Below, piece by piece: positions 51,825 through 60,913 of a DNA stretch of 64,000 nucleotides; position 1 is the stretch's first letter; each line of letters begins with the position of its first letter. The position numbers and the translations under genes were made by a program. Source of the DNA: Bacteroidia bacterium (GTDB lineage Bacteria > Bacteroidota > Bacteroidia > Flavobacteriales > Flavobacteriaceae); contig JAUIBW010000013.1 of the NCBI GenBank assembly GCA_030427585.1, positions 1-64,000 on the forward strand, in the 5' to 3' direction. Under the pieces are notes generated by a model. It saw only the letters and a program-made list of their open reading frames with translations. It made no database searches and had not been told where the DNA came from.

Positions 51825-53312
51825 TTAACTAAATAATTCTTTTAATTTTTTTCTATCTGTTTTTCCATTAGTATTTAACGGAAAATTATCTACAAATCTA
51901 ATCTGAGTTGGGATCATGTAATGGGGTAATTTTGTTTTTAACTCCTCTAATAATTGATCTGTTTCAAATTTTTGAGATTCAATTACCAGTCCTATTTCTG
52001 TAGTATTCATAGCATTATCAAATGCTATAGCAACCACATTCATCTTATCTAAACTTGCTTTTGAATGAAATTCAATTTCGGATAATTCGACTCTAAATCC
52101 TTGGATTTTTGCTTGAAAATCTACTCTTCCTAAATATAAAATATCACCTTCTTCATCTACAGTACATAAATCTCCTGTTCGATAGAACCTTGTTTCTTTT
52201 CCTTTATAATCTTTAAAGAAAAAAGCTTCTTTATTTTTCTCTTCATTTTTCCAATACCCAGAAGTAAGTTGAACACCACTTAAACACAACTCTCCTTTTT
52301 CACCAGTCTTTACTTCATTATTATCATCATCTACAATAATTGTTGTAGTATCAAACATATCTTTTCCGATAGTCAAAACACCATTATGCGATTTATTACC
52401 CCCTTTTCTTTTATAGGTATAATCTGTACAAAATATGGTGCATTCTGTTGGGCCATACACATTTGCTATCGTTGCATTTGGCAAGCATTTACTCCATTCT
52501 TCGGTAACATCAAGAGGTAAAGCTTCTCCACAAAACAAACTGTATTTCATATCCGGACAATCTATTTCATCAAAATACGGCCTTAGGTAATGCAATATGG
52601 AAGGAACCATTAAGGCGAAGGTTAACTTATAATCTTCCATAAGTTCAAAAATATAGCTATACTTAATCTCATCTTTAGGGATAGTATAGATACATGCTCC
52701 TTTAAGTATTGGAGCCAAATATGAAAACACTGATAAATCAAATGTCAATTCAAACATTTGCAAACATCTGTCTGCATTAGTCAATTCATAGCCAAGTTTC
52801 CAAAATGCTTCTGTAAAACCTGATAGGCTATTAAATGTTATAGGAACTCCTTTTGGAGTACCCGTAGTTCCTGATGTAAAGAATATATATGCAAGATCTT
52901 CTTCTGATATATGATCTACCGGACATAAGTTAATCTCTGAAGCAGGTAATTTTTTAGTAAGTATTGTATTATAATTATTAAAAATTTTGTCTGTTGAAGA
53001 ATCTAAAATGGTTTTTATACCGGCCTGTTTAATTACAGTATGATTTCTATTAACCGGAAATTCTGGATTTAACGGGACATATGCTTTTCCTTCCATCCAC
53101 AATGTAATTATAGATGCATACGTTTCAATATCATCATTGGTTACTAATCCGATAATAACCTCTGTTTTTTCTACCGAAGTCTGAATTGCCTGTCGAATAT
53201 TAGAAACTACCTGAGCAAAATCCTTATAGCTATAATATTTGTTTCTAATACAGAAAGCATTATGATCATAATTATCTTCAATAGATTTTTGTATGTTAGA
53301 AATTAGGTTCAT
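51825..53312 (-). CDS. Stand-alone adenylation enzyme, DltA-like (A3)
   Basis: The 495-residue enzyme has YIFFTSGTTGTPKGVPIT, FDLSVFSYLAPILKG, NVYGPTECTIFCTD, RFYRTGDLCTVDEEGD and NGKTDRKKLK with the C-terminal lysine. FDLS is the exact form seen in DltA. It resembles A2 throughout (KYSLFCGEALPLDVTEEW against KYSLFCGEGLPVDVTEEW), so the two arose by duplication. Why both are kept is unclear: two substrates sharing ACP 2, or A3 serving another acceptor. The LbH acetyltransferase gene lies 47 bases upstream. Confidence 0.88.
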   Translation of the reverse strand: MNLISNIQKSIEDNYDHNAFCIRNKYYSYKDFAQVVSNIRQAIQTSVEKTEVIIGLVTNDDIETYASIITLWMEGKAYVPLNPEFPVNRNHTVIKQAGIKTILDSSTDKIFNNYNTILTKKLPASEINLCPVDHISEEDLAYIFFTSGTTGTPKGVPITFNSLSGFTEAFWKLGYELTNADRCLQMFELTFDLSVFSYLAPILKGACIYTIPKDEIKYSYIFELMEDYKLTFALMVPSILHYLRPYFDEIDCPDMKYSLFCGEALPLDVTEEWSKCLPNATIANVYGPTECTIFCTDYTYKRKGGNKSHNGVLTIGKDMFDTTTIIVDDDNNEVKTGEKGELCLSGVQLTSGYWKNEEKNKEAFFFKDYKGKETRFYRTGDLCTVDEEGDILYLGRVDFQAKIQGFRVELSEIEFHSKASLDKMNVVAIAFDNAMNTTEIGLVIESQKFETDQLLEELKTKLPHYMIPTQIRFVDNFPLNTNGKTDRKKLKELFS

Positions 53313-53359
53313 TCGATCTTGTGTTTAAATTCATCTAATATTTTGCACTACTATTATAA

Positions 53360-53932
53360 TTATACTCGTTTCCCATCTTTTTTTATAATTCGTGCAGGGT
53401 TTCCTACAACAACGCAGTTTTCAGGAACATCTTTTACCACTACAGCTCCGGCTCCTATTACGCTATTATTTCCGATTGTAATATCCCCAATAATGATTGC
53501 TCCAGTATTTACAGAAACATTATCTCCGATAGTTGGTCTTTTCCCTTCTATTTCTCCTACCGTCACCAAATGGTTTACATAAAAGTTTTCTCCAATAGAA
53601 TCGGCATTTAAAATTGTACAATAAGGATGTCCTGTAAGTACACCACCACCTAATTTAGTGTTAATATCAATTGTGAAATTAGATTGCTTTCTACAATAGA
53701 TATTAAGTACGTGAGAAAAAATACTTCGGTTTCTAAAGTAAAACAAGGTTCTAAAATCTGGAGAGTTTGTTAAAAATGTAAGTAGTAAAGAATATTTTCC
53801 TTTTTGTATTCCTTTTGCCTCGGCCCATCTTTTTATATCTTGATCAATACTACTTTGATTCTTACTAAATTTATACATTATTACATGTGGTAAGAGTAGT
53901 ATTTTATATAAAAAAGAAAATAAAGATCTCAT
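53360..53932 (-). CDS. Serine acetyltransferase-like left-handed beta-helix acyltransferase
   Basis: The 190-residue protein has an N-terminal helical region and a C-terminal hexapeptide-repeat beta-helix ([40 protein letters not shown]). The histidine needed for CoA-dependent acetyl transfer is in NHLVTVG. It resembles CysE-type and polysaccharide-locus acetyltransferases ([14 protein letters not shown] at the end). There is no cysteine-synthesis gene nearby, so it more likely O-acetylates a sugar in the cytoplasm. It is co-directional with the pair 5 genes upstream and A3 downstream. Confidence 0.85.
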   Translation of the reverse strand: MRSLFSFLYKILLLPHVIMYKFSKNQSSIDQDIKRWAEAKGIQKGKYSLLLTFLTNSPDFRTLFYFRNRSIFSHVLNIYCRKQSNFTIDINTKLGGGVLTGHPYCTILNADSIGENFYVNHLVTVGEIEGKRPTIGDNVSVNTGAIIIGDITIGNNSVIGAGAVVVKDVPENCVVVGNPARIIKKDGKRV

Positions 53933-53961
53933 CTTAGTTGTACTTAATTTAAATAATTCTT

Positions 53962-54891
53962 CTATTGATTTGCGGATAAAATAGAATCTGCAAGTGCTTT
54001 GGTAAACAATTCTCCTCCTTTTTTATCAATATGGTGTCCATCATAATTGCTAAACTCCTTTAGTTTTGGATGTCTTGTGAAATTAAAATATTTAATACCA
54101 TTTGATATAGCGACTGAATCTATGAAATTATCGAATTCTGGGTAAAACTTATTTTCTATTTCTAAAATATCCAAATCTATTGGGCTCCTTACAAAAAAGA
54201 CATCGCCGTGCTCTTTTAAATCTTTTATTAAATCGTAGAAACTTTGTTTCCTAACATTAGACAGTTTGTAATAATCTAAAAAGTCTACAATCATATCTTT
54301 TTGAACCTTTTTTCTTGAGTTAAAAGAAAATTCATCTTTGCTTAGTTTCTTTCTTTCCATCCACCCATCTTTATGAAGTAGATAATTTGTTTTAAACACA
54401 TGTCTAAAGCTAAAAAGGTTAAGGTTACGAAGTATATACTCATAATTAGGGTTTACATCAACATAGAGCATATTATGAGGAGGTTGATCTTGTTCTCTAA
54501 ACTCACCTAAATCATCATTATAATCATCACCAGAGCAAAACATCCACGGTGTTAGGCTTAGTATGTATACTCCATTCTTAGATTCTTTATCTAATTTACG
54601 CAAAATACTTTTCCTATATGGAGGTCCCATAGGAGTTTGAGCAATGGTAAACGCATAATTATACACTGGTAATTCATAATCTTTACCACTTGATTTTATG
54701 GCTTTATTAAGGATTTCTGGTTGTATCCCTTGCATTGCCCGACTATCACCTAAAATCATAGATTTAGCTTTAGGTGTTGTAAATTTATTATAAAAGTGAT
54801 CTATATTTCCTCCATATTTTAGAAGTATAGCCGTTAGTATCACAAAACAAACAAACAAAAACAAACTTACTTTTTTTATATACTTTTTCAT
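53962..54891 (-). CDS. SGNH-like, DltD-like MBOAT partner (pair 5)
   Basis: The 309-residue protein has an N-terminal anchor ([20 protein letters not shown]) and the outer SGNH domain with [20 protein letters not shown] and [14 protein letters not shown], both intact. It is a near paralogue of the pair 4 SGNH protein. It lies five bases after the pair 5 MBOAT gene and 29 bases before the LbH acetyltransferase gene. By this resemblance it may also be used by the A2/A3/ACP 2 set, but its own MBOAT is of the standard type, so acetyl transfer is equally likely. Confidence 0.8.
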   Translation of the reverse strand: MKKYIKKVSLFLFVCFVILTAILLKYGGNIDHFYNKFTTPKAKSMILGDSRAMQGIQPEILNKAIKSSGKDYELPVYNYAFTIAQTPMGPPYRKSILRKLDKESKNGVYILSLTPWMFCSGDDYNDDLGEFREQDQPPHNMLYVDVNPNYEYILRNLNLFSFRHVFKTNYLLHKDGWMERKKLSKDEFSFNSRKKVQKDMIVDFLDYYKLSNVRKQSFYDLIKDLKEHGDVFFVRSPIDLDILEIENKFYPEFDNFIDSVAISNGIKYFNFTRHPKLKEFSNYDGHHIDKKGGELFTKALADSILSANQ

Positions 54892-54896
54892 AGCGA

Positions 54897-56324
54897 CTAA
54901 AATTGGAAGTAAATAAATGAAGTTGAAGACTTACCAAAGAACAAAATGATTAAAAATAAAGTCATATATGATCCCCATCTTATATAAACAGGCCTATTAC
55001 CTATTGCTAATCCATGTTGTTCTTTTCTATTGATCCATTCGACTACTAATAAAATAATAATGACTGCTATCGAAATTTTATCCAAATTACCCCATGTATT
55101 TCCTTGAAAACTAAAAATTCTTTTGATGTATAAAAATGCATCTTCTATAGAATCGGCTCTAAAAAACACTCTAATAAAACAAGTCACTATAAAAGTTTCA
55201 AAAATGGCATATCCTTGCCTAAAAGAAGGTAAAAAACTATTCGCTGCTACAATCTCCAGGTTGCGGCGGTTTCTCTTGGATAACATTAAAGGAACATAAT
55301 ACAATGCATTAAGAAAGCCCCAAAATATAAATGTCCAATTTGCCCCATGCCAAAATCCACTAATAAGATAAATGATAAAAACATTACGGATCTTTTTATT
55401 GAGTCCTACTCTACTTCCTCCTAACGGAAAATATACATAGTCTTTAAACCAGTTAGTAAGAGACATATGCCATCTTCTGTAAAACTCTGCTATATCTCTC
55501 GCAAAATATGGGAAAGCAAAATTTTGTTTCAAATCAAAACCAAACAATCTTGCGCTTCCGATAGCAATATCCGAATACCCAGAAAAATCACCATATAACT
55601 GAAAAGCAAAGAAAATCATACCTACAAATAATTCTCCAGAAGAACTCATAGAAGGATCTGCAAAAGCCTGATCTACAAAAACTGCACAATTATCGGCAAC
55701 AACAACCTTTTTAAAAAATCCCCAAAGCATTTGTCGCATTCCATCTGCTGCCTTATCATACTCAAAAGTTCTTTTCTTTTGAAACTGCGGTAGCAAGTTA
55801 GTCGCTCTTTCTATTGGTCCGGCAACTAACTGAGGGAAGAAACTTACATATGCAAAAAATTGAACAATTGAATTTGAAGGTTCAATTTTATCTCTATATA
55901 CATCTATTGTATAACTAAGCGTTTGAAAGGTGTAAAAACTAATACCAACCGGTAAAATAATATGTAACGTTGTGTAATCTGCATGAAACCCAACAAGATT
56001 AAAAAGGTCAACCAGAGAATCTGCAAAAAAGTTAAAGTACTTAAAAAAGCCTAGTAACCCAATATTCATAACAAGACTAATCCCTACAAAAACCTTTTTT
56101 GTATTCTTCTTCTGAGAAGCCTTTATTTTTTTTGCTACCCAAAAATCTATTAATGAACTGGCGGCAATTAAAAACAAAAAACGCCAATCCCAACAACCGT
56201 AAAAGAAATAACTTATTATTAACAAATAAGTATTCTGAATTTTTAATGACTTTTTTGAAAGAAGCCAGTATATCGAAAAAACGATCGGTAAGAAAATTAA
56301 AAATATAACCGAGTTAAATATCAT
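54897..56324 (-). CDS. MBOAT family O-acyltransferase (pair 5)
   Basis: The 475-residue polytopic protein has FPQLVAGPIERATNL, RWHMSLTNWFKDYVYFPLGG, and the histidine in FWHGANW (about 326), and ends SFIYFQF. The start at 56324 (MIFNSVIFLIFLPIVFSIYW) agrees with the others. A 72-base AT-rich gap separates it from the GT4 at 56397. It belongs to the same group as the pairs 1-3 MBOATs by the PLGG turn. Together with the DltD-like gene downstream it probably transfers an acyl group to the exported polymer. Confidence 0.92.
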   Translation of the reverse strand: MIFNSVIFLIFLPIVFSIYWLLSKKSLKIQNTYLLIISYFFYGCWDWRFLFLIAASSLIDFWVAKKIKASQKKNTKKVFVGISLVMNIGLLGFFKYFNFFADSLVDLFNLVGFHADYTTLHIILPVGISFYTFQTLSYTIDVYRDKIEPSNSIVQFFAYVSFFPQLVAGPIERATNLLPQFQKKRTFEYDKAADGMRQMLWGFFKKVVVADNCAVFVDQAFADPSMSSSGELFVGMIFFAFQLYGDFSGYSDIAIGSARLFGFDLKQNFAFPYFARDIAEFYRRWHMSLTNWFKDYVYFPLGGSRVGLNKKIRNVFIIYLISGFWHGANWTFIFWGFLNALYYVPLMLSKRNRRNLEIVAANSFLPSFRQGYAIFETFIVTCFIRVFFRADSIEDAFLYIKRIFSFQGNTWGNLDKISIAVIIILLVVEWINRKEQHGLAIGNRPVYIRWGSYMTLFLIILFFGKSSTSFIYFQF

Positions 56325-56396
56325 TTTTAAAAATTAATTATATTGTTTTTTAAAATTTTTATTATGTTAATTGGGGTATAATTTTCTTTTTATTAC

Positions 56397-57518
56397 TTAT
56401 AAGTTTAATAATTCATTAAACATGTTACTCCATAATTTCATTACATTTTCAACATTATAATTTGAAGCATTTTGTCGTGCGCTTTTGCCCATCTCTTCTA
56501 ACTTCACTCTATTATTCATAAGCTCAATTAATTGATTCGCAAATTCTACATTATTGTATATGGGGATCAATACTCCGTTCTGAGTATTCACTATATTTCT
56601 GGGTCCATTAGGACAATCAAAAGAAATGATAGGTAAACCACAAGCTTGAGCTTCTAACAATACCAAAGGAAAACATTCATTATGTGATGACATTGCAAAA
56701 ATAGAGGATGCCAACATTTTTCCTTTTACATCACTTGTTACTCCTTTCAGCAGCAAATGATTTTGTAAATTTTTAGCATCTATTTTATCTTGTAACATTT
56801 TTACATAACCCGGTTCTCCATCACCATAAATATGAAGCTCCCATCCTGGGTGCTTTTTGCTAACAATTTCCCATATATCAATTAGCATATCATATCCTTT
56901 TACCGATGCTATTCTACCAGCAGTAATCACAATATTATTAGATATGGTCGAAACTTTTTCTGGATAAAAAGTAAGAGGATTAGGAATAACAATTGTATTA
57001 TCTGAAGTATAATAAGCAGCCTCATCCTGATTAAGAATAACAAGTTTATCATATTTAGTCTCTACATAGTCTGCAAACTTCAGGAAATATTTTTTTTGAA
57101 GGTTTCTGGGGTTTTTCCTGTTCTCGAGTTCAATAAATTTAGAATAATGAAACTCTTTTACCTTAGGAATATCCTTATTAATAAAAGGTATAAAATAGGT
57201 ATCTGTACTATGACTACAGACTACGACAATATCCGGGTTTATTTTTTTGATTACAGATTTAGTCTTTTTGATATGCTTAGGAAGCTTTCTTAAATTAACC
57301 GGATGGAAATAGGATTTATTTCTATGATAATTAATTCCCAGGTCTTTAAAAATAATTTTATCATTAAACTCATAACAAGGTTTTTTATCCTTTTGTTCTG
57401 TAGTAATGATATAAATTTCATTATCTGGCATTGAAGCAAGATAGTTTGCTTTGATAGAAAGCACTCTCTCAATACCACCGTGTAAATACACCTGATCAAT
57501 AATAAATACTATTTTCAT
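56397..57518 (-). CDS. Family 4 glycosyltransferase
   Basis: This 373-residue GT-B enzyme begins MKIVFIIDQVYLHGGIERVL, the usual EpsD/CapM-like start. Its donor domain has VITAGRIASVKGYDMLIDIW and NECFPLVLLEAQACGLPIIS with an E-x-x-F/L-P...E motif. It overlaps the next upstream gene by four bases (57515-57518). The two proteins share the same organisation and the SFDCP.GP segment, so they are paralogues that may add related sugars in sequence. Sugar specificity is unknown. Confidence 0.9.
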   Translation of the reverse strand: MKIVFIIDQVYLHGGIERVLSIKANYLASMPDNEIYIITTEQKDKKPCYEFNDKIIFKDLGINYHRNKSYFHPVNLRKLPKHIKKTKSVIKKINPDIVVVCSHSTDTYFIPFINKDIPKVKEFHYSKFIELENRKNPRNLQKKYFLKFADYVETKYDKLVILNQDEAAYYTSDNTIVIPNPLTFYPEKVSTISNNIVITAGRIASVKGYDMLIDIWEIVSKKHPGWELHIYGDGEPGYVKMLQDKIDAKNLQNHLLLKGVTSDVKGKMLASSIFAMSSHNECFPLVLLEAQACGLPIISFDCPNGPRNIVNTQNGVLIPIYNNVEFANQLIELMNNRVKLEEMGKSARQNASNYNVENVMKLWSNMFNELLNL

Positions 57519-58624
57519 TTAGATGTATTATTAGTTAAACTTGTAAATAACACATCCCATTCTGCTGTAATTTTTTCTGGTAAATATCGTTTTACAGCTT
57601 TTCGAGCATTTTTGCCCATCAAAGTCCTGGATTCTGGATTCTCTACGAGAGATAAGATGCTTCTTGATAAGCCATCAATATCTCCATTCTCTACCAATAA
57701 TCCATTTTTTTTATCAGAAATAATGTCGGACGGACCGTATGGACAATCAAACGAAACACAAGGAACTCCATAAGCCATAGCTTCTGTTAATACCATTCCA
57801 AACCCTTCATATCTAGACGACATCACATATATAGAGGCCTCTTGGTATTTCTCTGCTATATTTCGTACCGGAGCATAAAAATTAACCGTTTCTAATATTC
57901 CTAAATTACGTGCAAGCTCATCTAATCCTTCTTCTTTACTTATCGTCCCGTAAATATCAAGACTCCAATCCGGATATTTTTCTACTACGGGTTTCCAGCT
58001 TTTTAGTAGCCTGTCATATCCTTTCTGAAAGCTTTGTTTCCCTACAGCGATAGCTTTTTTGTTTTGTAAAGTACTTTGTTCATTTGGATAGAATGATAAT
58101 GGATTAGGAATTACCTTAAGATTTTTAAGATTCCATTCTTTCAGGTTGCCTTTTGTTAAAACAATAAAATGGTCATAGAATTTACCTCCAAAATTCATTA
58201 ATCCAAACTTTATCGAAGCCTTTATTTTGTGTGATAAGGACGGGGTTCCTTTTTGTATCTCTACATTTTTAGAAACATGTCTTTCGTATATCATTGGGCA
58301 AGGTTTGCCAAGAAAAACAGGCACTAAAAACCCTTTAAGTCCATCATCACATACTGCAATAACATCTGGGTTTAATTTTTTAATTACACTCCTTAACTTA
58401 GTAATATACTTATAGATATAAACGAATGGATTGCCGCTAACCGTTATATTATGATATGTTAGTTTTGAACTAAAATCATAGAAGAGCTTGTCTTCATCCT
58501 GATTTAAAGTCACAATATGTATATCATAGTTATATCGATCAGCTAGCATACTGGCTTTTATAGAAAGTACTCTTTCTAATCCTCCAGGGCCATCTACTCG
58601 GTTAACAACATATATAAGTTTCAT
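57515..58624 (-). CDS. Family 4 glycosyltransferase
   Basis: The 369-residue GT-B enzyme has MKLIYVVNRVDGPGGLERVL at the start, AIAVGKQSFQKGYDRLLKSW at the donor domain and SRYEGFGMVLTEAMAYGVPC with an E-x7-E motif. The downstream GT4 gene overlaps it by four bases; the pyruvyltransferase gene upstream is 14 bases away. It probably adds one sugar in the cytoplasmic build-up of the repeat. It is a paralogue of the 56397 product. Confidence 0.9.
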   Translation of the reverse strand: MKLIYVVNRVDGPGGLERVLSIKASMLADRYNYDIHIVTLNQDEDKLFYDFSSKLTYHNITVSGNPFVYIYKYITKLRSVIKKLNPDVIAVCDDGLKGFLVPVFLGKPCPMIYERHVSKNVEIQKGTPSLSHKIKASIKFGLMNFGGKFYDHFIVLTKGNLKEWNLKNLKVIPNPLSFYPNEQSTLQNKKAIAVGKQSFQKGYDRLLKSWKPVVEKYPDWSLDIYGTISKEEGLDELARNLGILETVNFYAPVRNIAEKYQEASIYVMSSRYEGFGMVLTEAMAYGVPCVSFDCPYGPSDIISDKKNGLLVENGDIDGLSRSILSLVENPESRTLMGKNARKAVKRYLPEKITAEWDVLFTSLTNNTSK

Positions 58625-58638
58625 ATACAGTTAAAAAT

Positions 58639-59610
58639 TTATTTGTTTAACTGATTTCTTACCTTTTCTTTTAAAGCATTGGCTAAATCATGATGTTTTT
58701 CAAGATTCTTTACCATAGTATTATGATCTATTTTTCCATTTAAAGGAAAATTTGCTGTATACTCACCTGTTTTACTATCGATATCAATTCTATTAAATAG
58801 TTCTAAAATACCATCAAATCGACAAGAATCTACAAAACTGTCAAACCCATTAACGAAGATTACAGGAGTTCCCATAGCAAGACAGGGTAAAGCACAATGA
58901 ATTCTCGAAGTGATCACTAGCTTTGCCTTAGCATATTTATGTAAAAGCTCTTCTGCCATACTAAATTTCTCTTCATCGGAATATGTATTAGACGGAGGTT
59001 CTTGATTTATAAATTCTGCAGAAGCCAGTACTTCTTCGCTTATAAAATTCTTTAAATGTTTATTCTTTTTCCCTAATTGAAATGCAGTACCATTAAGGAT
59101 ATTTTTTACTGTAATTTTAGCATTATAGAATATTTTCTCGGGCCTTGGATAGCTATAAAGAGGATCTACAATATAAATGGTATCATCTCTTTCTGAATCA
59201 TCAACTTTGTATGAGTCTAAAGTTAGCGTTAGACAGCCTGTAAAATGAGCATCTATCCCTTTTGCTTTTAAAGTATCTGCAGTAAACTGATCTCTGCATC
59301 CAATAGGTTCATGTTTTTTTAAATACGCAATTCCTTTTTCGCTCAACATATGTGGAGCTGCTGTATTATTCATATGAAAAGACACAAATACTGGATCTAT
59401 ATTTTCTGATGGAACCCAATTATGAATATTATGAGTAAACCATCCATTCATTACCAGTTTAACAGGATCTCCTTTATAGTCAGCTAATTTTTCTCTATTT
59501 AAAAAAACATCAACTTGCGGTAAAAACTGTTTCGCAGCAAGGCTCTGAATATTGTCTCCAACATTAAAAAACCGCTTATTTTCATCATATTTAAGTAGTC
59601 CGTATTTCAT
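58639..59610 (-). CDS. Polysaccharide pyruvyl transferase family protein
   Basis: The 323-residue protein has the family hallmark SRIHCALPCLAMGTPVIFV with the conserved histidine near residue 230, and an N-terminal region with NVGDNIQSLAAKQFLPQVD. Family members (CsaB, WcaK, ExoV) move pyruvate from phosphoenolpyruvate to a sugar hydroxyl, giving an acidic ketal. The enzyme is cytoplasmic. It fits between the glycosyltransferases and the QueC-like gene (13-14 base gaps). Pyruvylation would add negative charge to the polymer. Confidence 0.9.
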   Translation of the reverse strand: MKYGLLKYDENKRFFNVGDNIQSLAAKQFLPQVDVFLNREKLADYKGDPVKLVMNGWFTHNIHNWVPSENIDPVFVSFHMNNTAAPHMLSEKGIAYLKKHEPIGCRDQFTADTLKAKGIDAHFTGCLTLTLDSYKVDDSERDDTIYIVDPLYSYPRPEKIFYNAKITVKNILNGTAFQLGKKNKHLKNFISEEVLASAEFINQEPPSNTYSDEEKFSMAEELLHKYAKAKLVITSRIHCALPCLAMGTPVIFVNGFDSFVDSCRFDGILELFNRIDIDSKTGEYTANFPLNGKIDHNTMVKNLEKHHDLANALKEKVRNQLNK

Positions 59611-59623
59611 TAGTCAATATTTT

Positions 59624-60907
59624 TTAGTGCATTATTTTTTTATATAATCTTCTTAACCAGGGAAATTTATTTCGTATAATAAACTTGATCCTATGCTTTA
59701 TTTTATTGGGATTATTAATTTTCTGTTCTAAGAGATCATCTATTTTGCCTTCTCTTATTTTATTAATTTGTATTGTCTCTTCTTCCTTATCATTAAAGAC
59801 ATAAAAGTCATCCACTTTTTTTGCCTTTTCCATCAGTTCCCACCAGAAATACTTAACTCCTTTACTGGCAGAACCTATTTTTAATACTGTATAAAATTTG
59901 TCATATACTTTTTCATCTACATTAAAACCATAATCATTAGGATTTTTCCCATTTAAAATTAAACCTAAGATTGTTCTAAAGCATTTCTCACAGTTACTGC
60001 AATTAAACTCTGTTCTTAACTCAGAATAGCATACTCTTAATTTAAATTTAGCATTAGTTTTAGTAGCGAACTCTGCTATCGAATCGACTTTGTCTTGCCT
60101 TTTAAGTTCGTATCCATCATGAAATACTTTTATACCACCTCCCCATGTAATTTTATGATCAATTTCTGGCGTAGATCCCCAATCAATATCAATATGATCT
60201 GTATATGAAGATGCGATATAAATAGCATTATAGTTCTTTATATAAGAAATGGGAGCTACAGACCCTACAAGTGCCAAACCATGCTGTACTTTTCCCCACC
60301 ATCCTATATCTTTTAATAGTAGTTCTACCTGGTATGTATAGAAGTCACGTAGATTTGTTTCTATAAATTCTTTATCGTTGTTATTTAATAAAGCTTCACT
60401 TTCTATAAAACTGGTAAAATCATTCCATTGTGTTTTGTCGTCAATAGTAATATCTGCACCATGAATAGTTACCAAATCTGGCTTTTTATCATAAATTCTT
60501 ATATAGGTTGCATATGCATCTACTCCCCCACTAAATAACATTGCAGGTTGAGTTCCTTCGATACTATTTTTTACTAATTTTCCTACAATTAGTTTTCCAT
60601 TAAGAGTATATGACGAATCTCTCTTTGCAAATTCTTCTTTTATTATTTCCTGAGCATGAAAAAAATCTTCATCTACTTCATCTACTTCAATAACAAATCC
60701 AGCAAACCATGCAATAGGAAGTATATTTGATAAAAACGGGATTACTGCAATACTATCGGGAATACCACTTACATCCATTTGATAGCTTACATATAATGAT
60801 TGCTCCTCTACAAAAAACTTCTGAACCTGAGCATCGGCAACATAATCGTAAATGATTTTCTTTCCTTCTTCTGAATAGGATATATTATGAAGTTTTACTT
60901 TTTCCAT
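59624..60907 (-). CDS. PP-loop protein with QueC-like cysteine motif, unknown function
   Basis: I do not recognise a named family for this 427-residue cytoplasmic protein. Residues 122-135 form a PP-loop, MLFSGGVDAYATY, where the usual Ser after Asp is Ala. PP-loop enzymes adenylate a substrate with ATP. Further on, CYSELRTEFNCSNCEKC gives C-x9-C-x2-C-x2-C, close to the zinc site of QueC, which makes the nitrile of preQ0. The N-terminal 110 residues are not QueC-like. It lies between pyruvyltransferase and flippase genes, with 13- and 6-base gaps, so a role in modifying a carboxylated or amidated sugar is possible. This is inference. Confidence 0.6.
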   Translation of the reverse strand: MEKVKLHNISYSEEGKKIIYDYVADAQVQKFFVEEQSLYVSYQMDVSGIPDSIAVIPFLSNILPIAWFAGFVIEVDEVDEDFFHAQEIIKEEFAKRDSSYTLNGKLIVGKLVKNSIEGTQPAMLFSGGVDAYATYIRIYDKKPDLVTIHGADITIDDKTQWNDFTSFIESEALLNNNDKEFIETNLRDFYTYQVELLLKDIGWWGKVQHGLALVGSVAPISYIKNYNAIYIASSYTDHIDIDWGSTPEIDHKITWGGGIKVFHDGYELKRQDKVDSIAEFATKTNAKFKLRVCYSELRTEFNCSNCEKCFRTILGLILNGKNPNDYGFNVDEKVYDKFYTVLKIGSASKGVKYFWWELMEKAKKVDDFYVFNDKEEETIQINKIREGKIDDLLEQKINNPNKIKHRIKFIIRNKFPWLRRLYKKIMH

Positions 60908-60913
60908 TGTAGT

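Noticed and set aside
53360-53932. Serine acetyltransferase CysE for cysteine synthesis
   Set aside because: There is no cysteine gene nearby and the setting is a glycan locus; a sugar acetyltransferase is more likely.
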